Shown: positions 23,820 through 36,092, counted from the first letter of the stretch. The stretch is DNA of 64,000 bases from Neurospora tetrasperma FGSC 2508 (GCF_000213175.1 NW_009799104.1:898205-962204), one strand, 5' to 3'. Notes: generated by a model not told the origin, from the sequence alone. Translations and numbers: made by a program.

Positions 23820-25100
23820 GAGAACCAACGGACTTTGGCAACTGGGCTCAACCTCTTGAAAGCGCGGCTATGGTGGCTGCGCTTGTATAGTCTCGATCAG
23901 CGAACACTGAAGCTATGATGGCGGCCAGGAGCTGTCTTTAGCGCTGGGATCTGGGTTGGGATGAGGTAGGTTTTGGCTGGTACCAACTTGGGGATTATAC
24001 AGGATGCAATGGCTGGACTATTACGGGATACATGATTGTTACCAGGCAAATATATGGATAATAGTGCGGTGCTCCTAGAGAGACACGCTGATGGAAAGGG
24101 CAGAAATAGTTGGGTTCAATGACTATCGCCAGGGAGAGATGTAATGAAGATTATTTCTACAATCACCTTGTTAGTGGTCTGTGGACCAAGTAACATACGC
24201 TTTGTGTGTAATCGAACGCACATTTGTTCGTTGGATGAACACATATCCGCTCCTTCCCATGTAGACTCGTTTCATTGCCCGGCAACGCAACCTGAGTGCC
24301 TACCACTGGCGACCACCAGCACCGGGGTTTATGTACTACCTCTTTGACCTGATCTTCCAACACCTCCGAATGGGACAAATGGTCAAGCAGTTCACCGAAA
24401 CGCACACTTACCTTATCTGTCAACTGGGGAGACTCACAAGCCTCTAAACCCTCCCCGTTCGATTCCCAGCAACGATACCCAATTTTCCACCTCACTCCCA
24501 ATGGGTCTCCCCTCCTCTGCACTCCTTCATCACACTCCTTCCCCCCCTATCACGTCCTTGACCATTGTTTCATTCACCTATTTTTTATCCTTTTTTGCTT
24601 TGCGACGAAAATGAACGAGGAAAGGAACGTTCATACTACAGGCCTCACTCTCACTTGGTCTAGAGCGGCGGCTGCGTGAGCAATGAAATTCTGCAGACCG
24701 GTGAGGATAAGGTAGTCATTGCAAGGCAAAGTATGACTGAGTGCAAAGTGTTTTAGCGGGATATATCAAGATTGAAAAAAAAGAAGAAGAACGGCACTTG
24801 CAAATTACATGAACAACTAGTTCGCTCGGGTGAGGGAGGCGTACATGACATGAGTCAAAAACCCATGACACTCCGTCCACTGAACGGGAACGTTATACCA
24901 AACTGACATGAACCTGCTGACAAAGACACACAAACTAGGTATAAAGAATCAGGCATCGATCAATAAAAGATATAAATTATGACAGAGTCGGAATAATCAT
25001 TGTGTACGTAGGCAGCCGACCGTATTCAGACCATCAATTCTCAGAACCGTCCAATCAATCAATCAACATCACGAAAGATCCCCTCTTACTTACGACTAAA
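23820..25100. other. Intergenic region
   Basis: About 1.3 kb between two Cys-rich family members. Frames at 24144-24347 (plus) and 24163-24522 (minus) overlap each other and have no motif. No repeat is recognised. Confidence 0.4.
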
Positions 25101-25397
25101 ATGTGCGGAAATAACATCGAAATCTACACCTGCGGCCACAGCGTCTTCGCCGGCATCAACTTTTGCCCCGATTACTTCAAACTCACACAAGACAGAACCC
25201 CGATATGCCCCGGTATTGGCGCGAACAATAGCCATATGGACAATATCATTCGGCACGGAAGTATTTGTGAGGACTGTCAAGACAAGAAACAGCAAGCTAT
25301 ACAGAGAGAGGGTGAGATGGTATGGAGAAGAGGTAGGGCAAGGGTGGAAAAAGCAAGTAGGAAACAAAGGAGCAAGAGGGGGGAAGAAAGGGAATAG
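25101..25397 (+). CDS. Small Cys-rich protein, member C of the local MC-CGH family
   Basis: 98 residues from ATG 25101, function unknown. It begins MCGNNIEIYTCGH, so Cys2, Tyr9, Cys11, Gly12 and His13 sit exactly as in member A (10946). Cys22 is also conserved, then Cys36-x-Gly, and a Cys56-x2-Cys59 pair matching C45/C48 of member A. The C-terminal 35 residues are Arg/Lys-rich, read from a purine-rich tract that continues beyond the stop to about 25560. No signal peptide is visible. An upstream in-frame non-ATG extension to 25002 is not used. A zinc-binding fold is inferred from the Cys/His pattern only. Confidence 0.7.
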   Translation: MCGNNIEIYTCGHSVFAGINFCPDYFKLTQDRTPICPGIGANNSHMDNIIRHGSICEDCQDKKQQAIQREGEMVWRRGRARVEKASRKQRSKRGEERE

Positions 25398-25683
25398 AGG
25401 GATAGGTAGGGGTTAGATAGAATAAAAGGGAAGAAGATGAAGGTTGAGAGGAGGGAAATACTGGTGAGGAAAAGGTGTAGGATGAAGAGAACTGAAGAAG
25501 GGGAAATACGAGGATGGGATGATGAAGTGGGCGTATGGGAGGGATAGGGATGAGAAATAGGCACATGAGACAAAATATATGAAGGGATTACGTTGGGCTT
25601 TATAGCAATGGATCCATGAACAATTTGCTCATTAGATTTGATGAACTCGAAAAAGAGAATTTCCATTTTGAAATATGCAAAAT

Positions 25684-28488
25684 CTACTCAATTAAAAACC
25701 CACCACCCCCTTCTTCATCATCATTATCCATATCCATATAAAACTCCTCCGACACATCACTCGGCGCATCTGCCATCTCCCTATCAAACTGCTCCTCCTC
25801 CGTCTCTTTTCCCTTTTCTTTCTCTTTCCCTTTCTTGTCCTTTTTCTTATCATGTTCTTCTTCCTCCTCCTCCTCCTCCTCCTCCTCCCCCTCCTCCCCC
25901 TCCTCCTCCTCCACTTCCTCCTCCTCAACACCCCCAAACACCCTCTCCCTAATCCTCAGTCCCCTCAACATAACCCTCCACAACCTCAACACCTCCATCC
26001 TCCTCCTCTCCTCCCTCTCCTCCTCCTCCATATCCACCAACCCCGTAATCACCGCCCTCACCGCCTCCGCCGCCTTTTCGGGAACCATCACTCCCAAGAT
26101 CCTCGCCGTCCCCTTTCTTCCCTTCCACTCAAACCCCGTCAACGCAGGCGCATAGTCCACCCCCAATATATGCGCCGCCTGCGCCGCTCTCTCATGCGGG
26201 ATGTGCGCTCCTCCAGCAGGGACCATAGAAGGGACATACACCTCCACATTCCCAAACTTATTCTTCGGAATCTTCCCCGACTTGGAAACGGGCGGGGGTA
26301 CGTACAGCTCTGTTTGCTGCGGAGCGTAAAGCGGTGTCCCGCCAGCTTTGGCAAGGGAGTAATCCCCGAACAGATCCCCTTCATCACCGTCGTCGTCGTC
26401 TTCATTATTAGTCTCGAGGAGAGAAGGAGAAGAGGATGATATCCTCTCCCCACCAAACTTGGAACTCCGTTTCCTCTTGGGAGGAAGAACTTTTACTGGC
26501 TCTTCACCGGGTTTGACTACGCGGCCGAGCCGAAACCATTTTTCGCGCGATCGAGCGACGACCACGTCTTTACGGCGGTAGATGCGCTCAATGGGGGCTT
26601 TGGAACCCGCTGACACTGTCCCTGTTGATTGAGCGCCGGGTAGGAGGACTTCGTTCCTACGAAGATGTCTCTCGAGCGCGTAGATGGGGTGGTCCTTGAA
26701 GTCCTGGACGTTGCGGGGCATGGGCTCTGCGCCCTCAAGAGCGGCGAGCTCGTTGAGCTCGATTTGGTCGAGGTCGGTGGGAAAATCGGTAGCGGTGTAG
26801 TGTCGCAAGAAAAGGCGGCGGAGCCAGCGCTCGCCTGTGTTGATCCCCGAGGGAGTAGTGGGCGAGATGGGCCCGTCGATGCGTTGGCGCTTGGTCTTGG
26901 AGTTGTAGGCTTTGGCGTAGCGGCGGGTGACGTCGCGGGCGAAGCCGTCTTCATCAAAGGCGATGGCGTAGGTGAGGCTGTTTTCTTTATCGGAGGCTGG
27001 GGGCTCGAGAGCACGCGGGCGCCATTGGGTGTTGGTGACGAGGGGGTCTACGGGGTGCCATTTTTGTTGTGCCTCATCGAGGACTTCTACCCAGTATATG
27101 GGGTATGGGGATTCCCCTTTTATTGTCTTGGCTTTGGGGATTTCGGGGCGGGAAGGGGGTGGTGGGGGAGCGGTCATGGACGGGACGTTGTAGGCTGTTG
27201 CGTTTGGGTGTCCGAGACGACTTCGGCCTGACAGGAATGCTGGGGTTCTTGGATCTGGAGTGGTGGTTGTATTGCCGTACTTGGACATTGCAGCGGCATA
27301 CCGATCGGCTGCGGATGGTCCCTTTGAGGCATTTAAAGATTTCGTTTTCTGTTGTTTAGGCATCGTAGGAGCCCCCGGGACGCAAGAGAGTGGCTGAAGG
27401 GAGCATACAAGGCGGGCTTGGACGCCAATGGAACGAAGGAGTGCACAAAAGAGCTGGGCTCCAACATCACGAGAGCCGGAAAGAGATTTGGCGGCTTTAA
27501 GAAAGTCGTCTTTGGACTTGACAGTTTCGAGGTCATCTGGGAGTTGGTACTACACGGAAGAGGCGTATTAGCCAGCGACTCAAACGACAAAGGGTAACAC
27601 AAAAGTAGAAAGAGGAAGTAAATTGCCATCTACATTTTTCAACTGCCCCTCATCTTCCGCCCACAATGCTCGCCGCAGTCCCCGTTCCGTGATCTGGAAC
27701 TTCGTTTTAAACATGGTGCTCGTCTCCTGAAGTCCTGCCTTGAGTGATTCGGTTCGCCCGTACTGGTTCAAACTCGCTCTCGGTATTAGTGACTTTCGCA
27801 TTTTGTCCGTCAAGAGCGCTCTCAGAGCCTCCTGGACTTTGGGACTGTTACACCATCTATTCCTCCGCTCCACATGCGCAAGAAGACAAAGGAGGTGGAT
27901 TTTGTGAATCTCCCTTCGTTGTTCCTTCTCGGATTTGCTTAGTGCTTTTCGCCGCTCTACAACTCTTCGATGAGGTGCCATTGCTGCTTTCTGGGCGCTC
28001 AAGTTCAGGTCTAGCTGAACATCGCCTGCTACAGCCGAGGAAAATGCGCCCTGGGAATCGAATGCGATATCCTCCAACTCCAGCTCTTCATCGTCTTCAT
28101 CGTCTGAGTCTCTAGTAATGGTCTGTAAGGTGGGTGGTGGTAACTCGACATCCTCAAACTCAAGCTCCTCGTCGTCATCGTCTTCTGGGTTATCATGATC
28201 CGTCGTTGTGGGCTCCGGTATTACAGTTGGCTTGACTGGCTTCGTCTCGACCTTTGGCGTTTGTCTCTCTCCGGGCCTTCTTCGCTTCAGTGGTCTCTCT
28301 GGCGTTGTAGCTTCCGGGAAATCTTCAGCAACAGCCATGCGCCGTGCCTCAGAAACCATTTCTCGGTACACATCGGGAACTGCGCTACGGGCTGACGCCG
28401 CTCTCCGCGACGCTGCGCTGGCGCGAGTAGTTCGGGGGGTGCTGGTGGTGGTTGACGCACCAGGCGCCTTACGTTTTCGACCTGCCAT
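25684..28488 (-). CDS. rad4: RAD4/XPC nucleotide-excision repair damage-recognition protein
   Basis: Recognises helix-distorting DNA lesions with a Rad23 partner to start global nucleotide-excision repair. Exons 28488-27634 and 27549-25684 join in phase to 906 residues, normal for Rad4. The N-terminal 200 residues are basic then acidic. The transglutaminase-like fold spans the intron; the hallmark DVGAQLFCALLRSIGVQARL lies at about 312-331, followed by a second half with SPYPIYWVEVLDEAQQKWHPVDP. Beta-hairpin domains follow: BHD1 (MPRNVQDFKDHPIYALERHL, about 560), BHD2 (about 610-640) and BHD3 (GNVEVYVPSMVPAGGAHI, about 720). The C-terminal tail has an acidic run of more than 10 Glu and Lys/Glu repeats, coded by an imperfect CTC/CTT repeat on the plus strand near 25857-25925. 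The product is complete. Confidence 0.95.
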
Positions 28489-29496
28489 GAGTTAAGTTTG
28501 GAGCAAATGTTAAAGCAATTAAGACAGAAGTTGTGAGTTGACCAAGTCCAAAAATCTCTGGACGGGCAAGACAGGTGGGACGGTGATTGATTGTCGTTGT
28601 CTTTGTCAGCTTTGCGCGGTTCCTCTCATGCCAGATGACGCAACGTGTTTGTGTAAAGACACGAAAGCACGTGATGTAATAATGACTAATCAATCGCCCT
28701 TGATACCATACCGTATGATACGTTCCCTGAAACTTTCACTACTGCTGGTGTATCTTTACATCTCAAAACGGATGCTGGAAACATAGGGTAATCATCACTT
28801 GTTCTTGGCACATGGAGATATCTCTGAATCCATTTCTCGACTAGCTTTTCCCCGACTAAAGAAAAATATTTTTCGTACACTTGAGCATGGTTTTCCCACT
28901 TGTCTCTCTACCTGTTCTGTTCATCATCGTTTTCTATCATAATGGTTTGGGATGCAGACAAACCAGCCCAGTCACCACAGAGACCCTGAACCTCCTCGAG
29001 CAACTCGGCCGAGAGTCCAGACCGAGACATATGGAGTTGCCGGAGCTACGGCAGCCGGGACGTTCTTGTAGGTCATACCTCTGACAGTTGTAAGTAAGGA
29101 CCAGACGGGCAGTATCGAGGGGACCAACTTCGCGAAATAGCCGGTCGTCTTTGGCCGGGTTGTCGAGGTAGCGACCTGGCTCGCATCACCGCACACCGGA
29201 TGGCTTATAAAGGCTTGACCTTACTCCGCGGCCAAGTAGCAGCAACGAGTGTTCAGTCGACGTGTTTGATGACATGGGAAAGGGGGCCCAGGGCGGTGGG
29301 TCCATCGTGTTGTTTTCGTTGAGTGAGGTCGAGGACAAGGGAAGTTCTTCCTGTCCTCCCGATGATGAGCGAGGCGGTTGAGCGATGAGTGAGGGACCTA
29401 TCGAGTGGATCACATGCAAGCGTCTGTCACACGAGAGGCTATCAGTCACGAAGCTCAAGATACTTGGACGGGAAATCAGACAAGTCACTTACAGCC
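28489..29496. other. Intergenic, RAD4 promoter
   Basis: About 1 kb upstream of RAD4 and downstream of the small hypothetical gene at 29497-29979. No motif-bearing frame is found. A palindrome-like CACGTGATG lies near 28670. Confidence 0.4.
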
Positions 29497-29979
29497 TTAA
29501 TGATGCTGTTCCACGATAGGGTTCAGGCCGCACACCACTTGATAGAACGCGATGTGGTGCTTCAAGTCGTCTAGAGCCGCGTCCAACACGTGCTCGGCCT
29601 CCATTATTGCTTCCCTCCATAGCGCCTCCAAATTCTCCACACTCCTGAGGACTTCGGGCGGCGGCCCACTTCTCCTGGCACGGAGACGTGCACAATGGAA
29701 GTCAATATAAACGGTCTTTCTGATGTTGAGGAGATACCTGAGGCTCTCCGAAAGAGGATCGATTAACTGGTTGAGAATCCTCTGGGCCTCTTCACGGGAA
29801 GCCGTGGCCGGTGTCGCAACTCTTATCTCCTGGACTCTCGCAGGAAGGATCCTCGTTTGGTTCTCTATCTCGTATATGATGTCAATGTACTTTATCAGCC
29901 CGCGTGGCGGTTGAGCTATGCGCCCGGACTTGACTCCGGATTCATAGTCGTCGATGTAACGTTCATGTCCTGTGGCCAT
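29497..29979 (-). CDS. Hypothetical protein, 160 residues
   Basis: The ATG at 29979 (MATGHERYIDDYESGVKSGR) is preferred to an upstream in-frame start because it begins the soluble, balanced sequence. The protein is predicted largely helical, with segments such as EAQRILNQLIDPLSESLRYL and ENLEALWREAIMEAEHVL, and has no membrane helix or signal peptide. I do not recognise the family. It has the amphipathic pattern of a small helical-bundle protein of the sort common in lineage-specific fungal genes. Neighbours (RAD4 and an assembly gap) give no functional hint. Confidence 0.55.
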   Translation of the reverse strand: MATGHERYIDDYESGVKSGRIAQPPRGLIKYIDIIYEIENQTRILPARVQEIRVATPATASREEAQRILNQLIDPLSESLRYLLNIRKTVYIDFHCARLRARRSGPPPEVLRSVENLEALWREAIMEAEHVLDAALDDLKHHIAFYQVVCGLNPIVEQHH

Positions 29980-30898
29980 TTTGATTTGTAGGTAGGTACG
30001 AAAGAGACAGGCTTTGAGTGATGTGAATCTGAAGGTAATGTGGTCGTATGTGCTGGGGTGATGATACTGTATGGGTAGCAGGACAGAAAGCAATGCCTTC
30101 TTGGTGCAAGGGACATTCAGGTATTAATACCTCTACACTTGGTTACAATCAGCCGCTCACCCAGTCCTCAGGCTTTCTCAGGACATGCAGTTTTTCACTA
30201 AACTCGCGTAGCGTGGCAGCATGATAGATCGATGCACTCTTGATGAAGCCAGGTAACTCCTCAATTTCGCGATGTCCGTGCATTTAATAATCGAGAAGGC
30301 TGCCTGTGGTGCATCTGGCATGTCCCAAAACCCAGTCTGGGGAGTCACTGTGGTGGTTGTCATTGGTTAAGACGACCAAATTCTACCTACCTGTGCATAC
30401 ATATAGATCAAGATGTTGCAGGCCAGGCTTTTATCAGGATGAGAAATACTGCTGATGCAGAATCAAGGCACTTCAATCTCTCACGGAGTTCCGATGCCGC
30501 GACAGTTTCTGATCAGTATTTCATGACTGCAGTGCCTCAACAACCGCACAATGCTGTTCAGCATGTTTTCAGGTTATTTCCTCCAGGATCGGAGGTCCGT
30601 AACTGGCCTTTGGTGGCGATAAATGTACGTTGGAAGCACCGCAGAAAGCTATAACTTGGTCTGCCTTGGAAATATCAAGCTGGGCGAGATTAGGCACAGG
30701 TAGCCGTAAGTGTGAGCAGGTCTTTTCGTTGTAACACTCAGCACGGCTGAGTGCTATGTGCATATTTGGCTTTACGATTCTGCTGAGCACGCATCTTGTT
30801 CGGTGCCGAAAATATATGTTCCGAATCAGCAAAGACAGTACCGAACGAATGCTCATCGTTGATGAGCTGAGTAACATGGCTGTCACGGTCGAGGAACT
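29980..30898. other. Intergenic region
   Basis: Promoter side of the hypothetical gene at 29979, continuing to the duplicated block at the assembly gap. Frames at 30178-30363 and 30569-30886 (minus) show no motif. Confidence 0.35.
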
Positions 30899-31868
30899 AA
30901 TCTAAATCGAGGTCCTTCTTGATGTGCCCGGATTTGAGAGCAAAGTTGCGCTCATCCCAGCCTTCTACCCGCTTTTGGGGCTCCAGCGGTAAAGAGACGA
31001 GTAGCGAATGTCAACATTCAACAGCCTTCTTGGTCTCCTGGAGAGGAGGATGGTGAGAGCAAAGTCATGCTTGTTGACGTAGTCAGTAGCTAAAGGCCAC
31101 CACCGCACAGATTACGGTTTTGCGGATGGCTTCGTCCAGGTATTTCCCCAAAAATATTATACAACGATTGCTAACGTACTGCATTTCATTTTCTGTTTGA
31201 GGCATATAGCATGCCGGGAATATCCCCATGGAGGATTAGTGCTGCAACTTTCCTCAACAACTTGTCCATCTCGTATAGATATCCACGCATTCTGTACCTC
31301 TGAAAAATATGATGATGCCCAAAGATTGAGTCACAGGCAATTCAAGGTCAAACCAAGTTAGCAGACTGATTAACACTTGCTTTTGAGAAATAAGGCCATA
31401 TCAGACTTGACTATACATACCACCGGTTTGAACTGATTTGATTGTCTGATTTACGTCAATGCCTGTATCAACCTGGCCACAAAACACCCCCCTTTCCCGG
31501 ACACTTGCAGTCTACCGAGTCAGGACGGGAGACAAGGGCACATTGATACCGATATGCTCAGTAGGTGCCGAAACCACTTGTGCACATTTACTACCTTCAC
31601 CTATACATGTCCTTGACATGTATTGGCATTACCTCTATTCACATGCGGCGCACTTGGGTAGGAGTTTGCAGCCAGTTCGTGGTGCTGATAGGAGGGTTCT
31701 TTGGAGTTCAAAGGGTGGTTTATTAGATGAAGGAAGAAGACTAAGACAAAAATACCCAGAAGGGCACCTAAAATACCCCGTCAACAACCAGGACACCATT
31801 GACCTTCCAAGTTGCTTTGAGACGTACCGAGTAAATTGAGACCTTTGGGAACCAAGTCAGAAACATGA
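30899..31868 (+). repeat. Gap-flanking copy 1 of a 970-base duplicate
   Basis: 970 bases that end exactly at the first N of the gap. Apart from one-base indels it matches 32416-33387 throughout the parts compared. Two differences were seen: an extra T in copy 2 in CACATTGCGG (near 33160) and an extra A in CATTGAACC (near 33320). No coding function is seen. Confidence 0.95.
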
Positions 31869-32415
31869 NNNNNNNNNNNNNNNNNNNNNNNNNNNNNNNN
31901 NNNNNNNNNNNNNNNNNNNNNNNNNNNNNNNNNNNNNNNNNNNNNNNNNNNNNNNNNNNNNNNNNNNNNNNNNNNNNNNNNNNNNNNNNNNNNNNNNNNN
32001 NNNNNNNNNNNNNNNNNNNNNNNNNNNNNNNNNNNNNNNNNNNNNNNNNNNNNNNNNNNNNNNNNNNNNNNNNNNNNNNNNNNNNNNNNNNNNNNNNNNN
32101 NNNNNNNNNNNNNNNNNNNNNNNNNNNNNNNNNNNNNNNNNNNNNNNNNNNNNNNNNNNNNNNNNNNNNNNNNNNNNNNNNNNNNNNNNNNNNNNNNNNN
32201 NNNNNNNNNNNNNNNNNNNNNNNNNNNNNNNNNNNNNNNNNNNNNNNNNNNNNNNNNNNNNNNNNNNNNNNNNNNNNNNNNNNNNNNNNNNNNNNNNNNN
32301 NNNNNNNNNNNNNNNNNNNNNNNNNNNNNNNNNNNNNNNNNNNNNNNNNNNNNNNNNNNNNNNNNNNNNNNNNNNNNNNNNNNNNNNNNNNNNNNNNNNN
32401 NNNNNNNNNNNNNNN
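31869..32415. other. Assembly gap (547 N)
   Basis: A run of unknown bases. Both edges touch the same duplicated sequence, so the gap is probably a scaffolding join between overlapping contig ends, not missing DNA. Confidence 0.99.
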
Positions 32416-33387
32416 AATCTAAATCGAGGTCCTTCTTGATGTGCCCGGATTTGAGAGCAAAGTTGCGCTCATCCCAGCCTTCTACCCGCTTTTGGGGCTC
32501 CAGCGGTAAAGAGACGAGTAGCGAATGTCAACATTCAACAGCCTTCTTGGTCTCCTGGAGAGGAGGATGGTGAGAGCAAAGTCATGCTTGTTGACGTAGT
32601 CAGTAGCTAAAGGCCACCACCGCACAGATTACGGTTTTGCGGATGGCTTCGTCCAGGTATTTCCCCAAAAATATTATACAACGATTGCTAACGTACTGCA
32701 TTTCATTTTCTGTTTGAGGCATATAGCATGCCGGGAATATCCCCATGGAGGATTAGTGCTGCAACTTTCCTCAACAACTTGTCCATCTCGTATAGATATC
32801 CACGCATTCTGTACCTCTGAAAAATATGATGATGCCCAAAGATTGAGTCACAGGCAATTCAAGGTCAAACCAAGTTAGCAGACTGATTAACACTTGCTTT
32901 TGAGAAATAAGGCCATATCAGACTTGACTATACATACCACCGGTTTGAACTGATTTGATTGTCTGATTTACGTCAATGCCTGTATCAACCTGGCCACAAA
33001 ACACCCCCCTTTCCCGGACACTTGCAGTCTACCGAGTCAGGACGGGAGACAAGGGCACATTGATACCGATATGCTCAGTAGGTGCCGAAACCACTTGTGC
33101 ACATTTACTACCTTCACCTATACATGTCCTTGACATGTATTGGCATTACCTCTATTCACATTGCGGCGCACTTGGGTAGGAGTTTGCAGCCAGTTCGTGG
33201 TGCTGATAGGAGGGTTCTTTGGAGTTCAAAGGGTGGTTTATTAGATGAAGGAAGAAGACTAAGACAAAAATACCCAGAAGGGCACCTAAAATACCCCGTC
33301 AACAACCAGGACACCATTGAACCTTCCAAGTTGCTTTGAGACGTACCGAGTAAATTGAGACCTTTGGGAACCAAGTCAGAAACATGA
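32416..33387 (+). repeat. Gap-flanking copy 2 of a 970-base duplicate
   Basis: 972 bases that begin exactly after the last N and match copy 1 (30899-31868) with the two one-base indels described there. The sequence continues uniquely after 33387. Confidence 0.95.
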
Positions 33388-33649
33388 AGTCGCCAACTTT
33401 ATGTTTCGAAAAATCGGGTTGCGCCAGCTAGAAACGAATAGTTGGAAATCAAGACACACCCTCAATGCAACAACTGCGTAAGAAGAACAATGTTCTGGAG
33501 AATGTGATTATTATTATCATAACTCATCAATCATATGTCCAGCGCCTCGCTAGCAGCGATCAAATATGACACACACACATAATGGGTATCTCTCCCCCAA
33601 ACACGCCAGCAACTCCATCCACCCATTTACCTCTAAATCACCATACTAC

Positions 33650-34809
33650 CTAGTACTCAACCTTTCCAAAAACCTTGTCAAAGCCCGTCAAAGTAAGGCG
33701 GTAATGCACCTTGTTTCCCTCCTTGACCCTCTCCACCGCCTCCTTGCACCCATCCTCTCCAAGCTGCACCGTCTCCACCTTGGGCACGATGCCCTTCTCG
33801 GCCGCCAGCTGCAACATGGCCTTCATCTCCTGGTGATTACCCAAGTGGTTGGCCGACAACTTGGCGCCGTTCTGCATGAACGCCAACACCTCGAGCGGGG
33901 GCAGCGGCTTGTCGGGGATGCCGCACATGTGGAACTCGCCGCCCACCTTGAGGACCGAGAGGTACGTCTTCATGTCGAACTTGTGCGTCGCGTCGGCGCA
34001 GTTGAGCAGGAAATCAAACTTGAACTTGTACGGCTCGGCCCACTTCTCGTCGTCGCTGGTGACAATGACGTTTTGCGCGCCCAGGGCCTTGGCGTCGTCG
34101 GCCTTGTAGGCTGAGTGCGTCAGCACGTGCACCTCGGCGCCTAGGGCGCGCGCCCACTGGATGCCTAGGTGACCGAGACCGCCGACGCCAATGATGCCGA
34201 CGGTCTTGCCGGGGCCGACGTTGGCGCGCACAAGCGGGGAGTAGGTGGTGATGCCGGCGCAGAGGAGGGGCGCGGCGAGGTGGGAGGGGATAGCGTCGGG
34301 GATCTTGAAGGTGAAGTACTGGTGGGCGCGGATGTGAGAGGCCCAGCCGCCGTGGGCGGTGGAGCCGTCTTCGTAGTTGGCGTTGTAGGTGTCTTTGGTT
34401 TATTAGTGTTGTGCTCGGAATATTTAGTAAAGGAGGAGGAGGAGGGTAAACACATACCAACCATGTGAGGGCAGTACTGCTCGTTCTTGCTCTTGCAGAC
34501 ATCGCACTTGAGGCAGGACCACACCTGGGCACCAACGCCGACGCGATCGCCCTGCTTGATCTCGGTCACATTCTTGCCGACCTTGATGGCCTTGCCGACC
34601 ACCTCGTGGCCAACACAGAGAGGACCCTCAAAGTCACCCCAGCCGCCGGTTACTGTGTGAATGTCGGACCCGCACACGCCGCAGCACTCGATCTGGACGT
34701 CGATGTCGTCATCGCCGAAAGGCTTGGGCTTGAGCTCGTGGCGGTGGAACTGGTTCCAGGTCTTGGGCGAGTCAACGACGAAGCCCTCGAAAGTCTCTGG
34801 GTAGCCCAT
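33650..34809 (-). CDS. Zinc-type alcohol dehydrogenase, ADH6/7 or cinnamyl-alcohol-dehydrogenase-like
   Basis: Reversible NADP(H)-dependent oxidation of primary alcohols, probably broad aldehyde reduction; cytosolic. Exons 34809-34458 and 34392-33650 give 364 residues; the 65-base intron has GTATGT/AAG ends and splits the Asp codon after CPHMV. Catalytic zinc motifs CGVCGSDIH (C46, H51) and GHEVVGKAIKVG (H68, E69) are present. So are four structural-zinc cysteines at 99, 102, 105 and 113 (CLKCDVCKSKNEQYC). The Rossmann motif GVGGLGHLGIQWA follows. The order and length match the CAD/ADH6 branch rather than classical tetrameric yeast Adh1. NADP preference is inferred from the branch. Substrate is unknown, and the neighbours give no pathway context. 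Confidence 0.95.
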
Positions 34810-36092
34810 TTTGATATGTTGATTGGTGGTGTGATAAGGGTGGGTTTCGTGTAAGTGATAAGACTTGTGGTTGTTGTTAAGGTCTGGTAGTGCCTGGATT
34901 CAAGGAGATCCTTTGTCGTCCAGAGATGATTATTATTATGATAGTAAAAGATGAAAATGAAGAAGTAGTGATTCTCGCGACTGAAAACGAAGAACCGAAA
35001 TGTATTTATATCTGCTGGTGGCCTGCAACGGCTTTTGCATATGATGCTGCTTGTTGTGATGTCCCTAACAGCAAACAAGTTGGAGTTGGCTGTTAGCGCG
35101 TGGAAATGACGTCTTTGACTTGACGACCGACGGTCTTGAACTGGAGCGACTTACAAAGCATAGTGTACACTGCCAGAATGGGATTTGTAAGATTACTCTA
35201 TTGGGAAAGTCTTCACGAGGAGGCTCCATTCCATCGAGATGAATATGATCAGATCGGTTTGACGGCAGCGATCCGCGGCGGGTAGTCTCGGTAGTGTTGA
35301 TTCAGGAAAGGGGGTGTTGGTTGTGTCACACACACTTCAGGGGTGTTATCGTGAAGCTGGGCTTGCTTGGCAAGTACACAACCCTAACCCATGGCTGATG
35401 CATCAAAGTGTACTGTGTACACTAGAGTATGTAGGGGTCTCTGGGCGCCAAGTTTTCTCTGCCCCCTAGTCTACTCACCCATGTCAACAATCCACCATGT
35501 CATAGTGTAATCACATTCAAAGAGATGCCATGATCAAGTTGATGATGTCATCGAGAGGCTCTCTTATTACCTATGCTCTCCTGAATAAGTAGAATGGAAC
35601 TGATGCGCTATCAAATTCCAACCCAGCCACCGGATAGACTCGGGGCTTCACACCAGAACCAAGTCTAAACTGCCTTCAAACAACGTAGCGTAATACTTTT
35701 GGCAGACTTCCAGGTAAAGAAATACCGATGCTCCCTTCCAAGCATCATGTGTATACTTATACAACCCCGTTCCATTTCGCGGGGATCTTCTTGTTACTCT
35801 CTGTCTCCTGAGTCCTACCTTGTTAAAGGCCCAAAGATGTTATGTTTCCTCAAGTCAGTCGATCGGCTGCAGGTCCTATGTTAACTGCTTCAGAACGCTG
35901 ATTGTGGGCGCTAGGCTCAGGGGTGCTTGTTCTCAAAGTTGTTCATCAATCCATGCGTGTATCTTGTGTTCCGTGCCTATTTCTGCACACGGCCATAACC
36001 CTTTCAGGGTGTTGCGTCGCTTGTATCCATATCTTGTAAATCTCTTTCCTTCAATCTGGCGAACCCTGGCGTCAGCAAGATCGGTTATTCGC
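34810..36092. other. Intergenic, ADH promoter and 3' flank of the next gene
   Basis: About 1.3 kb. The ADH leader side (34860-35000) has A-rich and GATTATTATTATGATAG-like stretches. No motif-bearing frame is found; frames at 35820-36281 (plus) and 35933-36268 (minus) are shadows or chance. Confidence 0.4.

Noticed and set aside
24370-24480. Possible plus-strand tRNA around GTTCGATTCC
   Set aside because: B-box-like text only; flanking stems do not pair.
31459-33339. Repeated 67-126-codon frames in both gap-flanking copies
   Set aside because: The same frame occurs twice only because the block is duplicated at the gap; no motif, and one-base indels change its ends.
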